From Cordilura impudica (Eukaryota; Arthropoda; Insecta; Diptera; Scathophagidae), in assembly GCA_963682025.1 (NCBI GenBank), contig OY821518.1, positions 128,662,543 to 128,726,542 on the forward strand: DNA of 64,000 nucleotides. Reading direction: 5' to 3'. The position numbers were made by a program, and so were the translations under genes. Shown here piece by piece: positions 1-11,401 of this stretch; positions within the stretch are counted from its first letter, which is position 1, and each line of letters starts with the position of its first letter. The notes beneath the pieces were generated by a model. That model was not told where the DNA came from. It searched no databases and saw only the letters and a program-made list of their open reading frames with translations.

Positions 1-2
1 AT

Positions 3-113
3 CTAAATGAAATAAAAGATTTTGTTTTTGTGGAAGATGAAATCATCATATCTGAGGATCATTTCTGCGATAACATTGAAGATATTGGCGATGATAATAG
101 TAAATAAGAAATA
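3..113 (+). CDS. C-terminal tail of an unidentified ORF, cut by the window edge
   Basis: An open frame enters from the left edge and ends at a TAA at 111-113, giving about 36 residues. The peptide is strongly acidic and ends DNIEDIGDDNSK. A polyadenylation-type AATAAA lies at 137-142, 24 bp past the stop, which fits a genuine 3' end. I do not recognise the family. Acidic tails like this occur at the ends of some transposases, including the RAG1-like piece at 17657-17946, but the match is only compositional. It could equally be the last exon of a host gene. Confidence 0.35.
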
Positions 114-188
114 TTCTTTGCTTGTCTAAAACTAAAAATAAAGTTTATGTTTAAGCTAATTACATGAAATTATTCGAATTTTTTACTT

Positions 189-357
189 CAGGATATATGG
201 GAGGTGGGCGTGTCCTTTGAGATAATTCCATATAATTAAACACAGTAATCAGTTATATATCAGAGACAAATGGAGCCAAATTTGGTTCAATTCCAACAAC
301 AATTTTGGAAAATATAAGTTTTTTCATTTCAGGATATATGGGAGGTGGACGTGTCCT
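189..357. repeat. Two direct copies of a 28-bp motif, 141 bp apart
   Basis: The motif CAGGATATATGGGAGGTGG followed by (G/A)CGTGTCCT occurs at 189 and again at 330. The 'ATGGGAGGTG...CG' core resembles the GGGCGTGG/ACCTCCCATA core of the Helitron-type tandem units at 35325-35740, 44200-44660 and 55645-56265, so this is probably a decayed pair of such units. That link is inference. Confidence 0.45.
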
Positions 358-359
358 TG

Positions 360-2025
360 GGCTGATTTTCTCAAAACTTAGTTTTTTTCTTAGTCTACTT
401 ACGTTAACTATCTGTACCAATTTTCATTTACCTACTATAACGCCTTCTATTTTTGGCCAACGCTTATATGAAGTCACGACACGATGCATCGTGCCCGCAC
501 GCGATCGATTGCCAGACAAATATGTAGAACACTACTTTTCCTTCATCAAAATTCTGCATGGAACGAGTCCAGTGCGCAGAAAGTATCACTAACAGCTCTA
601 CTGCAGAATTACTACGAAAATAATAAGTTTTATCTTTAGGAAGTGAGTTGGTCGCAAGATAGCAAACAAGGTGTCAATTAACCAGGCAGCATTTTTGAGG
701 ACGCACAACAAATTTCAATTGGATGGTAATTTTAAAAATTACTTATCTCAGTTTCTTCAGCTCAGCCTTGCGCTAAAAGAACAGGACTCCCACACAGTAC
801 AAAAAATTTAGCCAATGGGCAGCCAGCTTTATACTTTAGTATCAATAAATCTTTCAACAATACCAATTTTTATTTTGGTTATATAGATTTTACTTGTATC
901 CTTTTTTATCATCAAAACTTTATATAACCTTCTAAGATGTTGTATTGAACAAGCAATTAAGAAGGGATTCTTTTAGCATAACTTCGCTTTTATTTCTGCT
1001 CGGTTATATAAAATTTTTGAACTTGACATACTAAAAGCCTTAATTTGTCAACTTTTTTAATAACTAGACAAATTTAGACAACAAAGTTGACACTGTTATG
1101 TAAGTCTTATAAGGAATGTTGTAGTAGTTTTTAATTTTCCAATTTCCGAACCTATTATGAACCTTCTTAAGCTCTGCCAAAGCTTAATAACATTTTCGAC
1201 TTCTCTTTTAATTTAGTGCACCATAAATAAAAATGTACGTGATTTAAAGAATCAATTCTTTTGAATTTTTTGCCTTCAATGCAAAGTAACCAACCATTAT
1301 GTTGCTTCAGATTTAAATCTTTAGAGGCAAAAAAAAATGGAGTCTCTATGAACACAAAAAAAAAAGAAAATAAACTTTTCAACTGCCACTATAGTTTAAA
1401 CTGATGTTTTAACTTTAGGCAAAACTTTTGTCATCGCGATCATCCGCCGCATCAATGTCAAACTCGTATGTAGAGTTGGAAGCCGAAAGAAAGAAACAAC
1501 TCCACATGATTGGATGCATATCAAAGTAGACAGCAGTCCTTTACCATAAAACAAACTAACGAAATAAACTTAAAAAAAGATGCCGCCAGTAGTCTGTTTT
1601 TATGAAGACAATCATCTATAAGCCTATGTGGTGGTACTTCAAACTCCTCGCCAATATCCCAACTCCAACTTATACTCATGAATTTGTTTTTTTTATAAAA
1701 ACTTTGTTAGCTATAGTCAATGTAAATTTATTAGGGTAGTAATTATTGGCAAATAGGATATTTTTAGAAAAAAATATATGGTTTAATTAAAATATATTTA
1801 AGCTTAAAAGACGTCATACTGTATAAAAATAATAAAAGTAACAACTTCCAAAGATGCAGATGTTATAATGAATAGCGAAACTTTTAAACAGAAATTTAGG
1901 ATATAAACAGCAGGAACACAATTGGATTGTTCGACGTAAAGTCGTTCTAAAGTCGGTCTTGGATCCAGCTTTGCTTTGATATTCATATTAAATTGTGACG
2001 TGCAGATATGAAAAGGTTTATATAT
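360..2025. other. No recognisable gene
   Basis: AT-rich DNA with short random frames only. One 24-codon frame at about 1457-1531 (+) begins MSNSYVELEAERKKQ, but it has no family resemblance and no context to support it. Confidence 0.5.
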
Positions 2026-2345
2026 GTAATGGCGCGGCGGTGGTGGAATTTCCGCTTCCTGTTTCCCTGAGCCTGTGCTGGTCGCACGTGCTTGCGAAGG
2101 GGCCTAGCTCGCCGGATGGGTGGGGTCTTGCTCAGGCCCAGGAAAACCGCACTACAGATGTTCACGTGCGATTTACAAAAAAAACACTGTCAAACACGGA
2201 ATCTAAAGGATGGATGGATGGCATACTTACCTTCCGGTGGGGACTAGCTGTTATCCCCCTTTTTGCCCTCCCTACCATGTTACCTGATATTCCATCTTAA
2301 TTGGAGGTAACCCACTGCAATAAAAAAAGTTTGGTTTGGTTTGGT
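2026..2345 (+). repeat. GC-rich SINE-like or LINE-3'-end insertion
   Basis: About 300 bp of markedly GC-rich sequence sits abruptly inside AT-rich DNA. It opens with an A-box-like stretch (TGGCGCGGCGGTGG near 2030), contains a short GATG array near 2210, and ends in an A-run followed by repeated GGTTT (2325-2347), like the tail of a retroposed element. I cannot find a convincing B box, so SINE is only a possibility. The 3' end of a non-LTR element is an alternative. Confidence 0.4.
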
Positions 2346-2379
2346 TTTCTACTTTGGATTTAACAAAAATTTATTTAAC

Positions 2380-3420
2380 CTTCTTTTTTAAGGTGTTAAA
2401 AATTTAAATTATATTTAGCAAAATTTATTTTATTTTTATAAAATTTTAAGTTTAGCTAAATTTGATTTTAGATAAATTTTAATTTTAGGAAAATTTTTAA
2501 AATTTAGCTCAATTTTAATTTTAGAAGAATTTTTAAATTTTAGCAAAATTTTGTTTTAGGAAAATTTTAGCAAAATTTTTATTTTTAACTTTATGGTTAG
2601 ATAAATGTTATATTTAGTGAAAATTTTTTTCTTTTAATAATTAGAAAATTTTTATATTTATACAAATTTTATATTTCGAATATTTTATATTTTGCGAATT
2701 TTGATATTTCGAAAATTATATATTTATTTAAAATTTAAATAAATATATAATTTTCGAAAATTTAGAAATTTAGAAAACTTTTTTATGTAATTTTAGAAAA
2801 ATTTTGTGTTTAGGTAAATTTTTATATTTAGAATACCTTACGCTTAGCTAATTTTTTTACTGACAAAAATTTGGTTTAATTAGAAAACCTCACATTTGGA
2901 AAACTTTTAAATTCTAATTAGAAAAATCTTTAAAAAAAATTCTCATAGACAAATCTTAGGAAATTTTTGTTTTTCTTTTTTTTTTTCTTTTAATTTTATA
3001 CCATAATTAGCAAGATTTAGGAAAAGTTTAATTATAGGATAATTTTTTTTACTTTTAGGAAAGTTCTTAAATTTTAGGAAAATCTTTAATAGTAGAAAAA
3101 TTTTAATTTTAGCACAATTTTTATTTTTGCACAATTTTAATTTTAGCAAACATCATATCTAAAAAAATATTTGATATTTAGTTTAAATTTATAATTAGAA
3201 AAAAATTTCTTAATGTAGTAAAATGTTTAGTTTAATTTTATATTTAGGAACATTTCTTAATGTAGGAAAAATATTATTTGATTTTATATTTTAAAACATT
3301 TTATATTTCGCAAATTTAGTACAATTTTTTTTCTTTTTTTTTTTAGTCTTAGCAAATTATTTATGTTTTATAAAATTTTTTTTTTTATTTTTAATTTAAC
3401 TGTAGAAAATTATTTGTATG
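2380..3420. repeat. Degenerate AT-rich minisatellite
   Basis: Over a kilobase is built from loosely repeated units of about 16-20 bp of the kind TTTAGGAAAATTTTAA, with frequent single-base drift and a few inverted stretches (for example around 2700-2760). No coding potential is visible. Confidence 0.7.
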
Positions 3421-3440
3421 TAAAAATCAAAATTACCGAC

Positions 3441-3548
3441 TTATTGTTGTTGTTGCCAGATGCCGGGGTTTTCCTTCTTTAATCCTTCACGGACAGAGTT
3501 AAGCCAGATCATGTATCCGGATAGACAACGTTTTGGTTTGTCTGCCAT
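3441..3548 (-). pseudogene. Truncated HMG-box fragment (HmgD/HmgZ-like)
   Basis: The 35-residue frame starts MADKPKRCLSGYMIWLNS and continues VREGLKKENPGI. This is the first helix of an HMG box of the small insect HMGB proteins, which bind and bend DNA in chromatin; in those proteins the start is typically M(A/S)DKPKRPLSAYM. Here the conserved Pro after KR is Cys. After PGI the frame runs into WQQQQ and a TAA, so most of the box and the basic/acidic tail are missing. The start Met matches the family start and lies inside a longer frame of unlikely sequence (Lys- and Ser-rich). It may be a decayed gene copy or an exon whose splice site I cannot see; no clean donor precedes the stop. Confidence 0.55.
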
Positions 3549-3599
3549 TTTGTGTTCTTTGAATTCATGTTCTTGCACAAAGTTTAAACTACTGCTACT

Positions 3600-4539
3600 A
3601 AGTTCTCTTTTTTTTTTTTTTTTGTACATTTATTTAAAACTCCCATCATTCAAATTTATTTAACTTTTAATGTCTTTAATTTAATTTACTTGTTCTTTCA
3701 TTTTTTATTTTGTTTGTTTTTAATTCTGATTGAACTATTATTTTAACACTCAATGAAACTTAATTTAAGTCTTAAATGATAATTTCTAAATTTTTTTTGT
3801 TTGTTTTAACTTTACACTACATTTTAAATTTTAATTCTAAAGAGGGTTTTTCCTCAACCTTTACTTTCAATATCCAAATTGCAACTCCTTCAAAAATTTT
3901 AGTTTTCTTAATTTTTAATTTTCTTAAATATTAATTTTTTTTTTTTAAACTTAAATTTTTTTTCAAACTTAAATTTTTTCTAAACTTAATTTTTTTTTTA
4001 GAGGTTTTTCCTCAACCTTTACTTTCAATGACTACATTTCGACCCCTTAATCAAAATTATTTTCTTAACATTATACCTATCATCACTCATTCATTCATCT
4101 CCAGCTAAACATGTATGCTCATTGAATAGCCTATGTATATCATTATGGAACATTTTATCTCGTTATCCATGATCTCACTCTTTTCGTAAAAAAAATACCA
4201 ACTCATATTAAAAGGAGAGAGAGTAAGTGGGATTACTGAGTGAACGAAGGGGTAAGCTAATACCAATAGCTGAAAACCCAGTGGGAGAACGAGAAGGATT
4301 GCAAGTTGTAGTTGACCCATACATACATGAATAATCATGATTTAAATCAGTTTGCCAAAAATGGAACCAAAAAAAATTTCAATCAACATATTACCATATG
4401 AGGTGTTGTTTACATGTATATACTATACATGAACTTGAAAATAATTTCAAGATTAAGGTTATTTTTTTTTCTTTCTTATTTCTGCTTGTACCAGAAAATC
4501 TTTGGCTACAGTGAAGAGCAAAACTGATCACCGTCACAT
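3600..4539. other. AT-rich non-coding stretch
   Basis: Contains T-runs and a duplicated 'GAGG(G)TTTTTCCTCAACCTTTACTTTCAAT' motif (near 3842 and 4001, with AT-rich drift between). No gene seen. Confidence 0.5.
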
Positions 4540-4629
4540 ATATGATGATATTGTTATATGAGGACTAGGCCCAAAAACGGACCTTTCACGACCATATCTA
4601 GCAAAGTTATTTGTTCATAAAAACATATA

Positions 4630-5781
4630 CAGGATGAGCCAAGTTTGACTGACTGATTTCAAATGCTTATAATTTTTGTATTTTTAAATTTTTTTATTTA
4701 ATTTTTTTTGCAAATTAAAGTATAAATTACAAATTTTTTTTAAGCTAAGTATGAAAAATTACATCTTCTAGATGGCGTCCATTTTCCTGTTGGCAGTTAA
4801 TGGCTCTACTCAATACATTACGTAGCGCAACGTTTCTGACTGCAATTGAGCAATTTCTGTGCGAATATTTTGCTTTAGCTCCTGAATATTTTGTGGTTTG
4901 TTGACGTAAACTCGTTCCTTCAAGAAACCTCGCAAAAAAAAATTTAGGGCCGTCAAATCTGGAGAACGAGGTGGCCACGCGAAATCTGCATTTTTTGAAT
5001 GCATATGTTACGATTATTGAGAACTATCGGACGTAAAATATTTTCCAACATGGTCCGGTAAACCACCCCAGAGACGGTTTGTGACTCACTAAGTTCATTT
5101 TCGAAGAAATATGGACCAATAACTTTATCTGCCATGATTCCACACCAAACAGTGCATCTGACAGGGTGTAGTTGTCGCTAATGCAATGCTCTCGGATTCT
5201 CTGTACCCCAAATTCGGCAGTTCTGCTTACTCACATATCCATTTAAATGAAAATGTGCTTCATCGCTCATAATCAGATTATTCAAAAAATTAGCATTTTC
5301 TGCCGCTAGCAAAACCAATCTATTGGCATATTGTAGCCGTTGTGGTGCATCCCTGTGCAATAATTCTTGGGCCAATTGAATTTTATATGGAAACATCTTC
5401 AATTGAGTAGCTCGTCGACGAGTAGACACAGTTACATCCGTGTTAACACTTTCTCGTACAGCTTCTACAGCTTGTTCAGTGCGAACAGGACGAACATTTC
5501 TTACCCACTGAAGCCAAATTCTCAAAACGGGTCATTAAGCTTTTTATCATGTTTACACTGGGAGCCTCTGCAGTATTAAAATGCTGACGGTATTTTCTTT
5601 GCGTTGTAATAATTGATCGTCCGGAAACATAATAAAATTCAACAATTTTTACACGTTCTTCCACTGAGTATGATGACATTATAAAATTTTATAAAATTCT
5701 GTATTGTCTCAAAAAAAAAAAAAAAAAATCAAAAATACAAAAATTATAAGCATTTCAGTCAGTCCAAGTTGGCCCACCCTG
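4630..5781 (-). mobile_element. mariner/Tc1-superfamily element (DD41D-type), 1152 bp
   Basis: The terminal inverted repeats start CAGGATGAGCCAAGTTTGAC on the left and, reverse-complemented, CAGGGTGGGCCAACTTGGAC on the right. They remain similar for about 50 bp. Both ends abut TA (4628-4629 and 5782-5783), the target duplication expected of this superfamily. The internal transposase on the minus strand is broken. Confidence 0.9.
4745..5679 (-). pseudogene. DD41D-type mariner transposase, broken
   Basis: Reading the minus strand from 5679, the N-terminus MSSYSVEERVKIVEFYYVSG is a helix-turn-helix DNA-binding start. A second frame follows with the first catalytic Asp in SDEAHFHLNGYVSKQNCRIW (5178-5525). 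Then come VIGPYFFENEL (about 5100) and WPPRSPDLTALNFFLRGFLK (about 4880-4990). The piece that should carry the second Asp (QQDG-type) is absent: the frame jumps from VLNNRN to NADFAWPPRSPDL. The third catalytic Asp is Asn (DLTALN). With at least two frame changes, the enzyme cannot be active. Confidence 0.85.
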
Positions 5782-6009
5782 TATAAACCAAATTTGCAAT
5801 ATTTTTTTTGTTTTTAATAGAATCAGATTTATATGGGTACTATGTTCAAAAATGGTCCTACAGGGTTTATTTTTACACTACTGATAAGTGATTACCGGAT
5901 CTTAATACAATTTTAGGCAGCTTTTGACATATAGTCGATAAATAGCCAAGTTTCATCAACACATATTCATATTTGTGACCTTTGATATTATTTCAAGGTT
6001 TACATTAGT

Positions 6010-7305
6010 ACCCAAATTATTGGATGATGTACTGAATAATAAAAGGTGCAATGGAAGGATATTAATGTAAAACTAATCCCTAAAAAGGTGAGGTGAATAA
6101 CCCTGAAAACTACCGTTCAATTACAAGCTACTCTACGCTCTCTTGTGAACTACCTAAAGCCTAACTCACTTCTTAATGATCGACAATATGGCTTCCGTAG
6201 AAATCGTTCAACGGGAGACCTGTCAGCTCTACTTTCTGATTGCTGGAGTCGATCTAGTACGGTGCACGGTGCATTGATATCAAAGCTTAATGCATTTGGG
6301 GTCGGTATTGACTTCTCTCGCTTTATATCGAGTTTTCTCAGAGACCACACAATATGTGCTGCTATTGATGAGGTCACATTCAATGAGTTTCAGCTTAATT
6401 TAGGGGTACCCCAACATTCTGTTCTTTCTCCTTCTCTTTTCCACATCTTTCTGAACAACCTCCATGGACAAACTTTCAATTCTATATATATTTCGCTGAT
6501 GACAGCAGTATTTTTCATTCATTTTCCTTTAACTGTAGGTCAAGCCTCTTGGAGATTAGAGACGGCCAATGAATAACATACACAGTCAAGACCTGTTAAT
6601 AATATCCGAGTAGGGTAAAGCGAATAGTCTTGTTTTTAATGCGCTGAAGACTCAATGATGTCTGTTAACCGATAGGGCCATGGACTCAACAACGTCATCT
6701 GTATATATGGATGGTATAGGTTTCGCGGTATCGGACATCTTGATGTTCTGGGCATGACAATTCAATGAAATGTTCGTTGCAACGAGCATGTTTTTCAAGT
6801 GTCGAAAGAACAACTGTCTTGGTTTTCTAAAACGATCCCCTTCATATCTAACCACTTACATCCGACCAAAAATGGAATACAACTCCCATATATGGGCAGG
6901 AGCTTCAAATTATATTTTGGAGCTACTGAACCCTAATGACAGTATCCAACTCTAATGACTCATTAGAATATCGTCATAATGTAGGTTGTATAGTTCTATA
7001 GATACTGCTATGGGAAATGTTCTAATGAGATTAGCGAACTTATTCCAAGTGCCCGAGTTTCAGTCCGCTCTATCCGCTTCTCTAGTAGATCACATCCATT
7101 CATATCTATTGTCCAGTTGACCATACAACACAATACAGAGAATATTCGTTTATCAGTCGAACTAGCCGTATGTGGAATAAACTCCTCGCGCAGGCCTTTC
7201 CTGGCATTTATTATCGCTACTCCCTCTTTCCTCTTTCCTATAAACTATTTTCCTGTTATAAACATAATGCAATGCATCTGTATGGGGCATCCCCTGAGTG
7301 TTGGA
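6010..7305 (+). pseudogene. Family B non-LTR retrotransposon, RT to C-terminus, broken
   Basis: This is the remains of a reverse transcriptase polyprotein. In order: PKK...NPENYRSI near 6080, LLNDRQYGFRRNRSTGDL (6170-6220), KLNAFGVGIDFSRFISSFL (6285-6340), LGVPQHSVLSPSLF (6400-6440; normally GVPQGSVLSP), TYIRPKMEYNSHIWAGAS (6856-6910) and SLEYRHNVGC (6960-6990). The end is at the motif GGGGCATCCCCTGAGTGTTGG (7285-7305). The segment between RSRS and VHGAL, which should carry the first catalytic Asp, is deleted, and no YADD/FADD box survives. The same family recurs at 9826-10158 and 23690-28290. Confidence 0.8.
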
Positions 7306-7307
7306 AA

Positions 7308-7405
7308 AAAATAACAAAAAAGGTGGCTCTGGGTCAATTATTTTTGGTGGTTACAAACATCAGCACAAACTCCTTATACCCAGACTACATGAGGGTATAA
7401 GGCAT
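7308..7405 (+). repeat. GTCY repeat family, terminal fragment
   Basis: This matches the last 90 bp of the family (GGTCAA(T/A)TATTTTTGG..., then ...CACAAA..CATTATACCC). It directly follows the end of the family B LINE. Confidence 0.7.
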
Positions 7406-7599
7406 AATAATTACGTACAACTCGTTAAAAATAAAATTTATTCTAAAATTCTGCAGTATCTGGATTTAAAGTCGACTGGTTTAACTGGGAATACCGATCG
7501 ACCAGATTTTGTCCTTTTTTTTCGGTTTATTCCACCGGATTTTTGTTCCTATAGTTAATTTGATGCAAGTTTGCTCTTGACAGTATTGAAATTTCCTTC

Positions 7600-8280
7600 A
7601 CTGAAGCTAAATTCGTTGGGGGTATTGCCAGGCAGAAAACTGGAATAATTGGAAAACGACGGAGTTGTTTGCTAAGAATGCTGGTTGGATCTATCCAGCG
7701 GAGATTCAGGGTTATCTAATATTGTACGGTCTCATGGCATTGGAGAACGGACTTGGATTAAGTCTGGCTCAAATATTACCAAATCACTGCCGTGTACATC
7801 AGACAAGCGTGATAGTATGTAATAAAGCAGCTGATTGGTAGAACTATTCAATTTAAGTTCAACTCTGATATTCTTGGTACAGTAAGATCCATGGATTTAA
7901 TATTCCTGAGAACAATAACCACTGTCAACTGCCGAGCATCCTTAAATGAGAAGGTCAAGCAGTTCGATATGAGACATATATGGGCCCTTGGGAACAAGGA
8001 CATCCCAGAAAATTGCAGAGTTGATGAGCTGGCAACTACCTTACAGGTTTAAGGGGAATATGTATCCGTTGCTCACTCCTGGAACCTAGCAACTTCGACT
8101 TCGCACTACCGGTATAACAAGTTGTAGATAGGCTAATAATGTAACAATTGGACAATTCCGTATATATCTGAATCGAAAATCACAAGGGCGTTATAATCGC
8201 ACCCCCATGAGAACATATCGATGGTAGTGACGACGGTTATAGTTGGAGACTGTCTTATATTATTATTAATACACGTTTAA
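7600..8280 (+). pseudogene. RNase H domain fragment of a non-LTR retrotransposon
   Basis: The clearest stretch, about 7905-8050, reads TVNCRASLNEKVKQFDMRHI followed by WALGNKDIPENCRVDELA. It aligns with the C-terminal RNase H of jockey/I-type LINEs (usual form ...IWVPGH.DIPGN..ADELA), where the enzyme removes template RNA after reverse transcription. The expected His of GH is Asn here. Diverged sequence on both sides (SFTEAKFVGGIA near 7600; RALI.TPMRTY near 8200) fits the same domain and its tail. There are many stops, and the family may differ from B. Confidence 0.65.
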
Positions 8281-8284
8281 TGCT

Positions 8285-9825
8285 TCGCAGTATCGTCAAA
8301 TGAATTCTTTCGAAGGTGCATGGAAGAAGAAAAAGAGGAGAATAATAATCTCTTCTATTGTCATTCTATGTCTTTAAAATGAGACATAAGATAGTTGGGT
8401 CAGTTGCTAATTTATGATATCTCAAATCTCTCAAATGCTTTGTACAAATCTTAAATTGGTTTTATGGTGCGGGTTGAGCGGAAAATCTTTTCCTCCGGTT
8501 TAAATTACCAACCATTTCTTACTTATCCAACGACATCCAGATCTCAAGCATTGAAACTATTTCACTGCTTAAGCAATTTTCTCTGCTGTGAATAAATGCC
8601 ACCCATATTGTATAAATGAAGTAAAAAACGCACCGCCTGTTTTTTTTTTATATATTTTGCTCGTGTGTGAGTTGCCCACAAAACTTTTGTAGAGATGTTG
8701 AAAATTGCATTTCAAAAAATGTTAAATTTTAAGTGGTTTAGTTTGTATTTTTTTTTTTTTCTTTTTTTTGTTTGGTTGACATCTTAACGATTTTCCATCC
8801 ATAGTATTCTTGTCTTTTTTCATTATGTGGTTTTAAGAATGAATAGGATTTTTCAAAACTTTTGTTTTTTGTAGAATTATGTAGCCCAAGATGTTTTGGA
8901 GCCGCCTTTTCTTTTGTATGCACATTTTTTTCAGTTGTTTGCCTTGTTTGTCGTTTTTATTGCATTGATGATTAGTTTTTTGTCGCCAATCGGAATGTAA
9001 GAGATTTAGGAGTTGAAATCAAAAAAGAGGACATAATAAAAAAAATGGCTTTTTATCAGATTCTTCAGGTATAGAGTCTTATCACGTTTAGATTTAGTAT
9101 TTACACTTTTCATATAAATATATAAAAATATGCACTCCTTAGGTATTTGGTAATGATTCAATTTTAAATATATTCTAAAATTGTCATGTGAAGTGGAGCG
9201 TTAACTGATAAGATCTGCCTCTTTTCTTTATTTGATATCTGTAAATTTTTTCAATATAACATAAAAGAAACTAATTAATTGTTTAGACTCGCTGGATAAA
9301 AGACTACTTCCCAAAACTATTGAAAAAGATCAGCCGTTTTTCGTAAAAATATAGAAAAATATGCACTTCTTTGAATCTTATATGATTTTCCCTTAGATTT
9401 TAATTGCTATTTTTTATTCTTATATATGAATATACATGTGACCTGGGCTATGAAAATCTCTATGAAAGAGAAAGCAGAGATTTCAGAGATAAAAAATATT
9501 TGAAGATACAAAATATGCGATTAACCTCGACAATATTAAGAGCAGAAACAACACTTCACGTCCCTGAATGTAGTTCGACACCAAACAACGTAGACAAAAG
9601 AGAAGCAACTAACGCGAAACTGGGACAACGATTTTTTTACCTTTAATAGCTGCTTTCATAGATCGGGACCTATTATATATTAATAAGAATAAGAAAACAC
9701 GAACTTTTATACCCTTCATACCAGTGTGCAGAGGGCACTTTACTATCAAGCTTTTTAGGTACGTCTAGAAACATGTATAAGCAATCAACCGAAATTCTTC
9801 TTCGTTTAACGTTTTTTTAAATTTA
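8285..9825. other. No recognisable gene
   Basis: AT-rich sequence. Frames at 8738-8923 (-) and 9404-9646 (+) are open for 60-80 codons but show no motif or family resemblance that I can defend. Confidence 0.5.
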
Positions 9826-10158
9826 GTGCCAATTGGTAATTCACCTAAAATTCTATATTATACATATTCTACTCCTGATGAAGGTGGTTGTTCCTTTAAT
9901 AGCGTTGAAGGACATGAAGTTTTTAAAACTTTAATACAGGTTCAGTCGAATTCGATTGGACCAGATGGTTATTCGCTTAAGTTCCTAACATTGATTTCAA
10001 CGAATGTTTGGTACCATTTGTGCACCATTCAGTAGTAGTTTGACTGCTTCGCCTTTTCCATCATTGTGGAAAAAAGCTAGAATTTCCAGAAAAAAAAATC
10101 CGGTTAATTGTGGCAACTATCATCCTATTTATATAGCATCGATTTGCTCGAAGGTCTT
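9826..10158 (+). pseudogene. LINE fragment, region just before the RT fingers (family B type)
   Basis: Across shifting frames the stretch reads NSIGPDGYSLKFL (9950-9990), then FSSSLTASPFPSLWKKARIS (10030-10085), then PVNCGNYHPIYIASICSKVF (10100-10155). This is the conserved segment leading into reverse transcriptase (PGPDGI...FPSLWK...NYRPISI). It runs rightward and stops at about 10160, where a jockey-type element in the opposite orientation begins. Confidence 0.7.
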
Positions 10159-11400
10159 CTGCATTAACACAAATATTCCATGTTTTCAACCAATTTGAAA
10201 TATTGTCAAGGTTTCTTTGGATCAGTTCGGAGGCTTTGACTTTACAGCTGTTTCTTGCTATTAAAGCAGTGGCATGCGAATATGTAGCGACAGTGACGTC
10301 TTCATCCACAGGCATATCTGATGTAAAAATAGTGTAAACTACAGGACCTAAAACACTTCCTTGGGGTATACCAGCTTTGATATCACAAATGTTGGATATT
10401 TCATCGTTTACTTTTACATAAAATTTGCGATCATTTAGATACGACTTTACAACTAAATAAAAAGGTGCAGGAAGAAGTTGCTTTAATTTAAAGAGAAGGC
10501 CAGGATGCCAGACTCTACCGAAAGCTTGTTTTACATCCCGAAACAAAGCAGAGCAGTATTCCTTATTTTCCAATGCATTTCTAACTTCATTTACTATACG
10601 ATGGCATTGTTCTGGTGTTCCGTGGTTATGGCGAAATCCAAATTGATGTTCAGGTATAATATTGTTTGCATCCAAAATTGGCTGAAGTGTATGCAGAAAT
10701 AGTTTTTCAAACACTTTTGAAAATGTAATTAATAGACTTATCGGCCTATAAGACCTTAAGTCATTTTCTGGCTTATTAGGTTTTGGTACCATCATTATCT
10801 CTGCACATTTCCATTGAGCAGGAAAATGATTCTGAGTCTCAAAATTGAATTAAAAATAAGTGTTAAAAAAATAAGAGATTTTTTTGTAATGCCTTAAGGT
10901 CTTTGGCACATAACTAATCGTATCCCGGACATTTTTTGTTATTTAATTTGGAAATTTCTTGAGCTACTTCATAGGGTGATATATGTTTAATTCGTAAGTC
11001 CATTTGGCAAGGGCTTTCAAGAAACGCAGTTACTTCACTAGATGAATTGTTGAAAGCAAATGGTTCAAATGTAGATTTCAGGTATGGAGAAAATCTATTA
11101 GCTTTGATTAAAACAGATTTACACCAGATGCCATTTGAATCTTTCATAGCTACATTTCTTTTCGTTGGTCTTTTTAAAAACTTTGTGGCATTCCATAATT
11201 TGTGTTCATTGTTTTTTAATGGACTAAGATTTTGTAAATAGCAGCTAAATTGTTAATTTTTTGCCTCGGTTAAGCGTTGTTTTAATTCTTTTGTGGCCCG
11301 ATTTAAATTAGTTTTATCTGCTGGATTTCTTGTTTGTTTCCATTTCCTTCTTAAATTTCTTTTAATTCTTACTAAATCTCTAATTTCAGCAGATACAATT
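10158..11400 (-). pseudogene. jockey-type non-LTR retrotransposon RT, inactivated
   Basis: The minus strand carries, from the right, a pre-RT linker (IKRNLRRKWKQTRNPADK near 11370), ISPYEVAQEISKLNNKKCPG near 10920, and a long RT frame ending near 10158. The RT shows PENDLRSYRPISL, HQFGFRHNHGTPEQCHRIV, ALFRDVKQAFGRVWHPGLLF, GIPQGSVLGP and TYSHATALIA. The active-site YADD has become YSHA and the first catalytic Asp position reads D-V-K-Q-A-F, so the polymerase is dead although the frame is open for about 240 codons. The 5' end and 3' UTR are missing. Confidence 0.85.
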
Positions 11401-11401
11401 A

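Larger units (their letters stand above)
4540..6005 (+). repeat. GTCY repeat family, copy 1, split by a mariner
   Basis: The flanks 4540-4629 and 5782-6005 align with successive parts of the better copy at 51703-52505: 'GGGGACTAGGCCCAAAAATGG...' on the left and '...CAATATTTTTGTTTTTTGAT' on the right. The element at 4630-5781 sits between them at a TA. This copy is highly diverged. Confidence 0.65.

Noticed and set aside
2223..2232. ATACTTACCT, identical to the 5' end of U1 snRNA
   Set aside because: Similarity stops after ten bases; no U1 stem-loops or Sm site follow.
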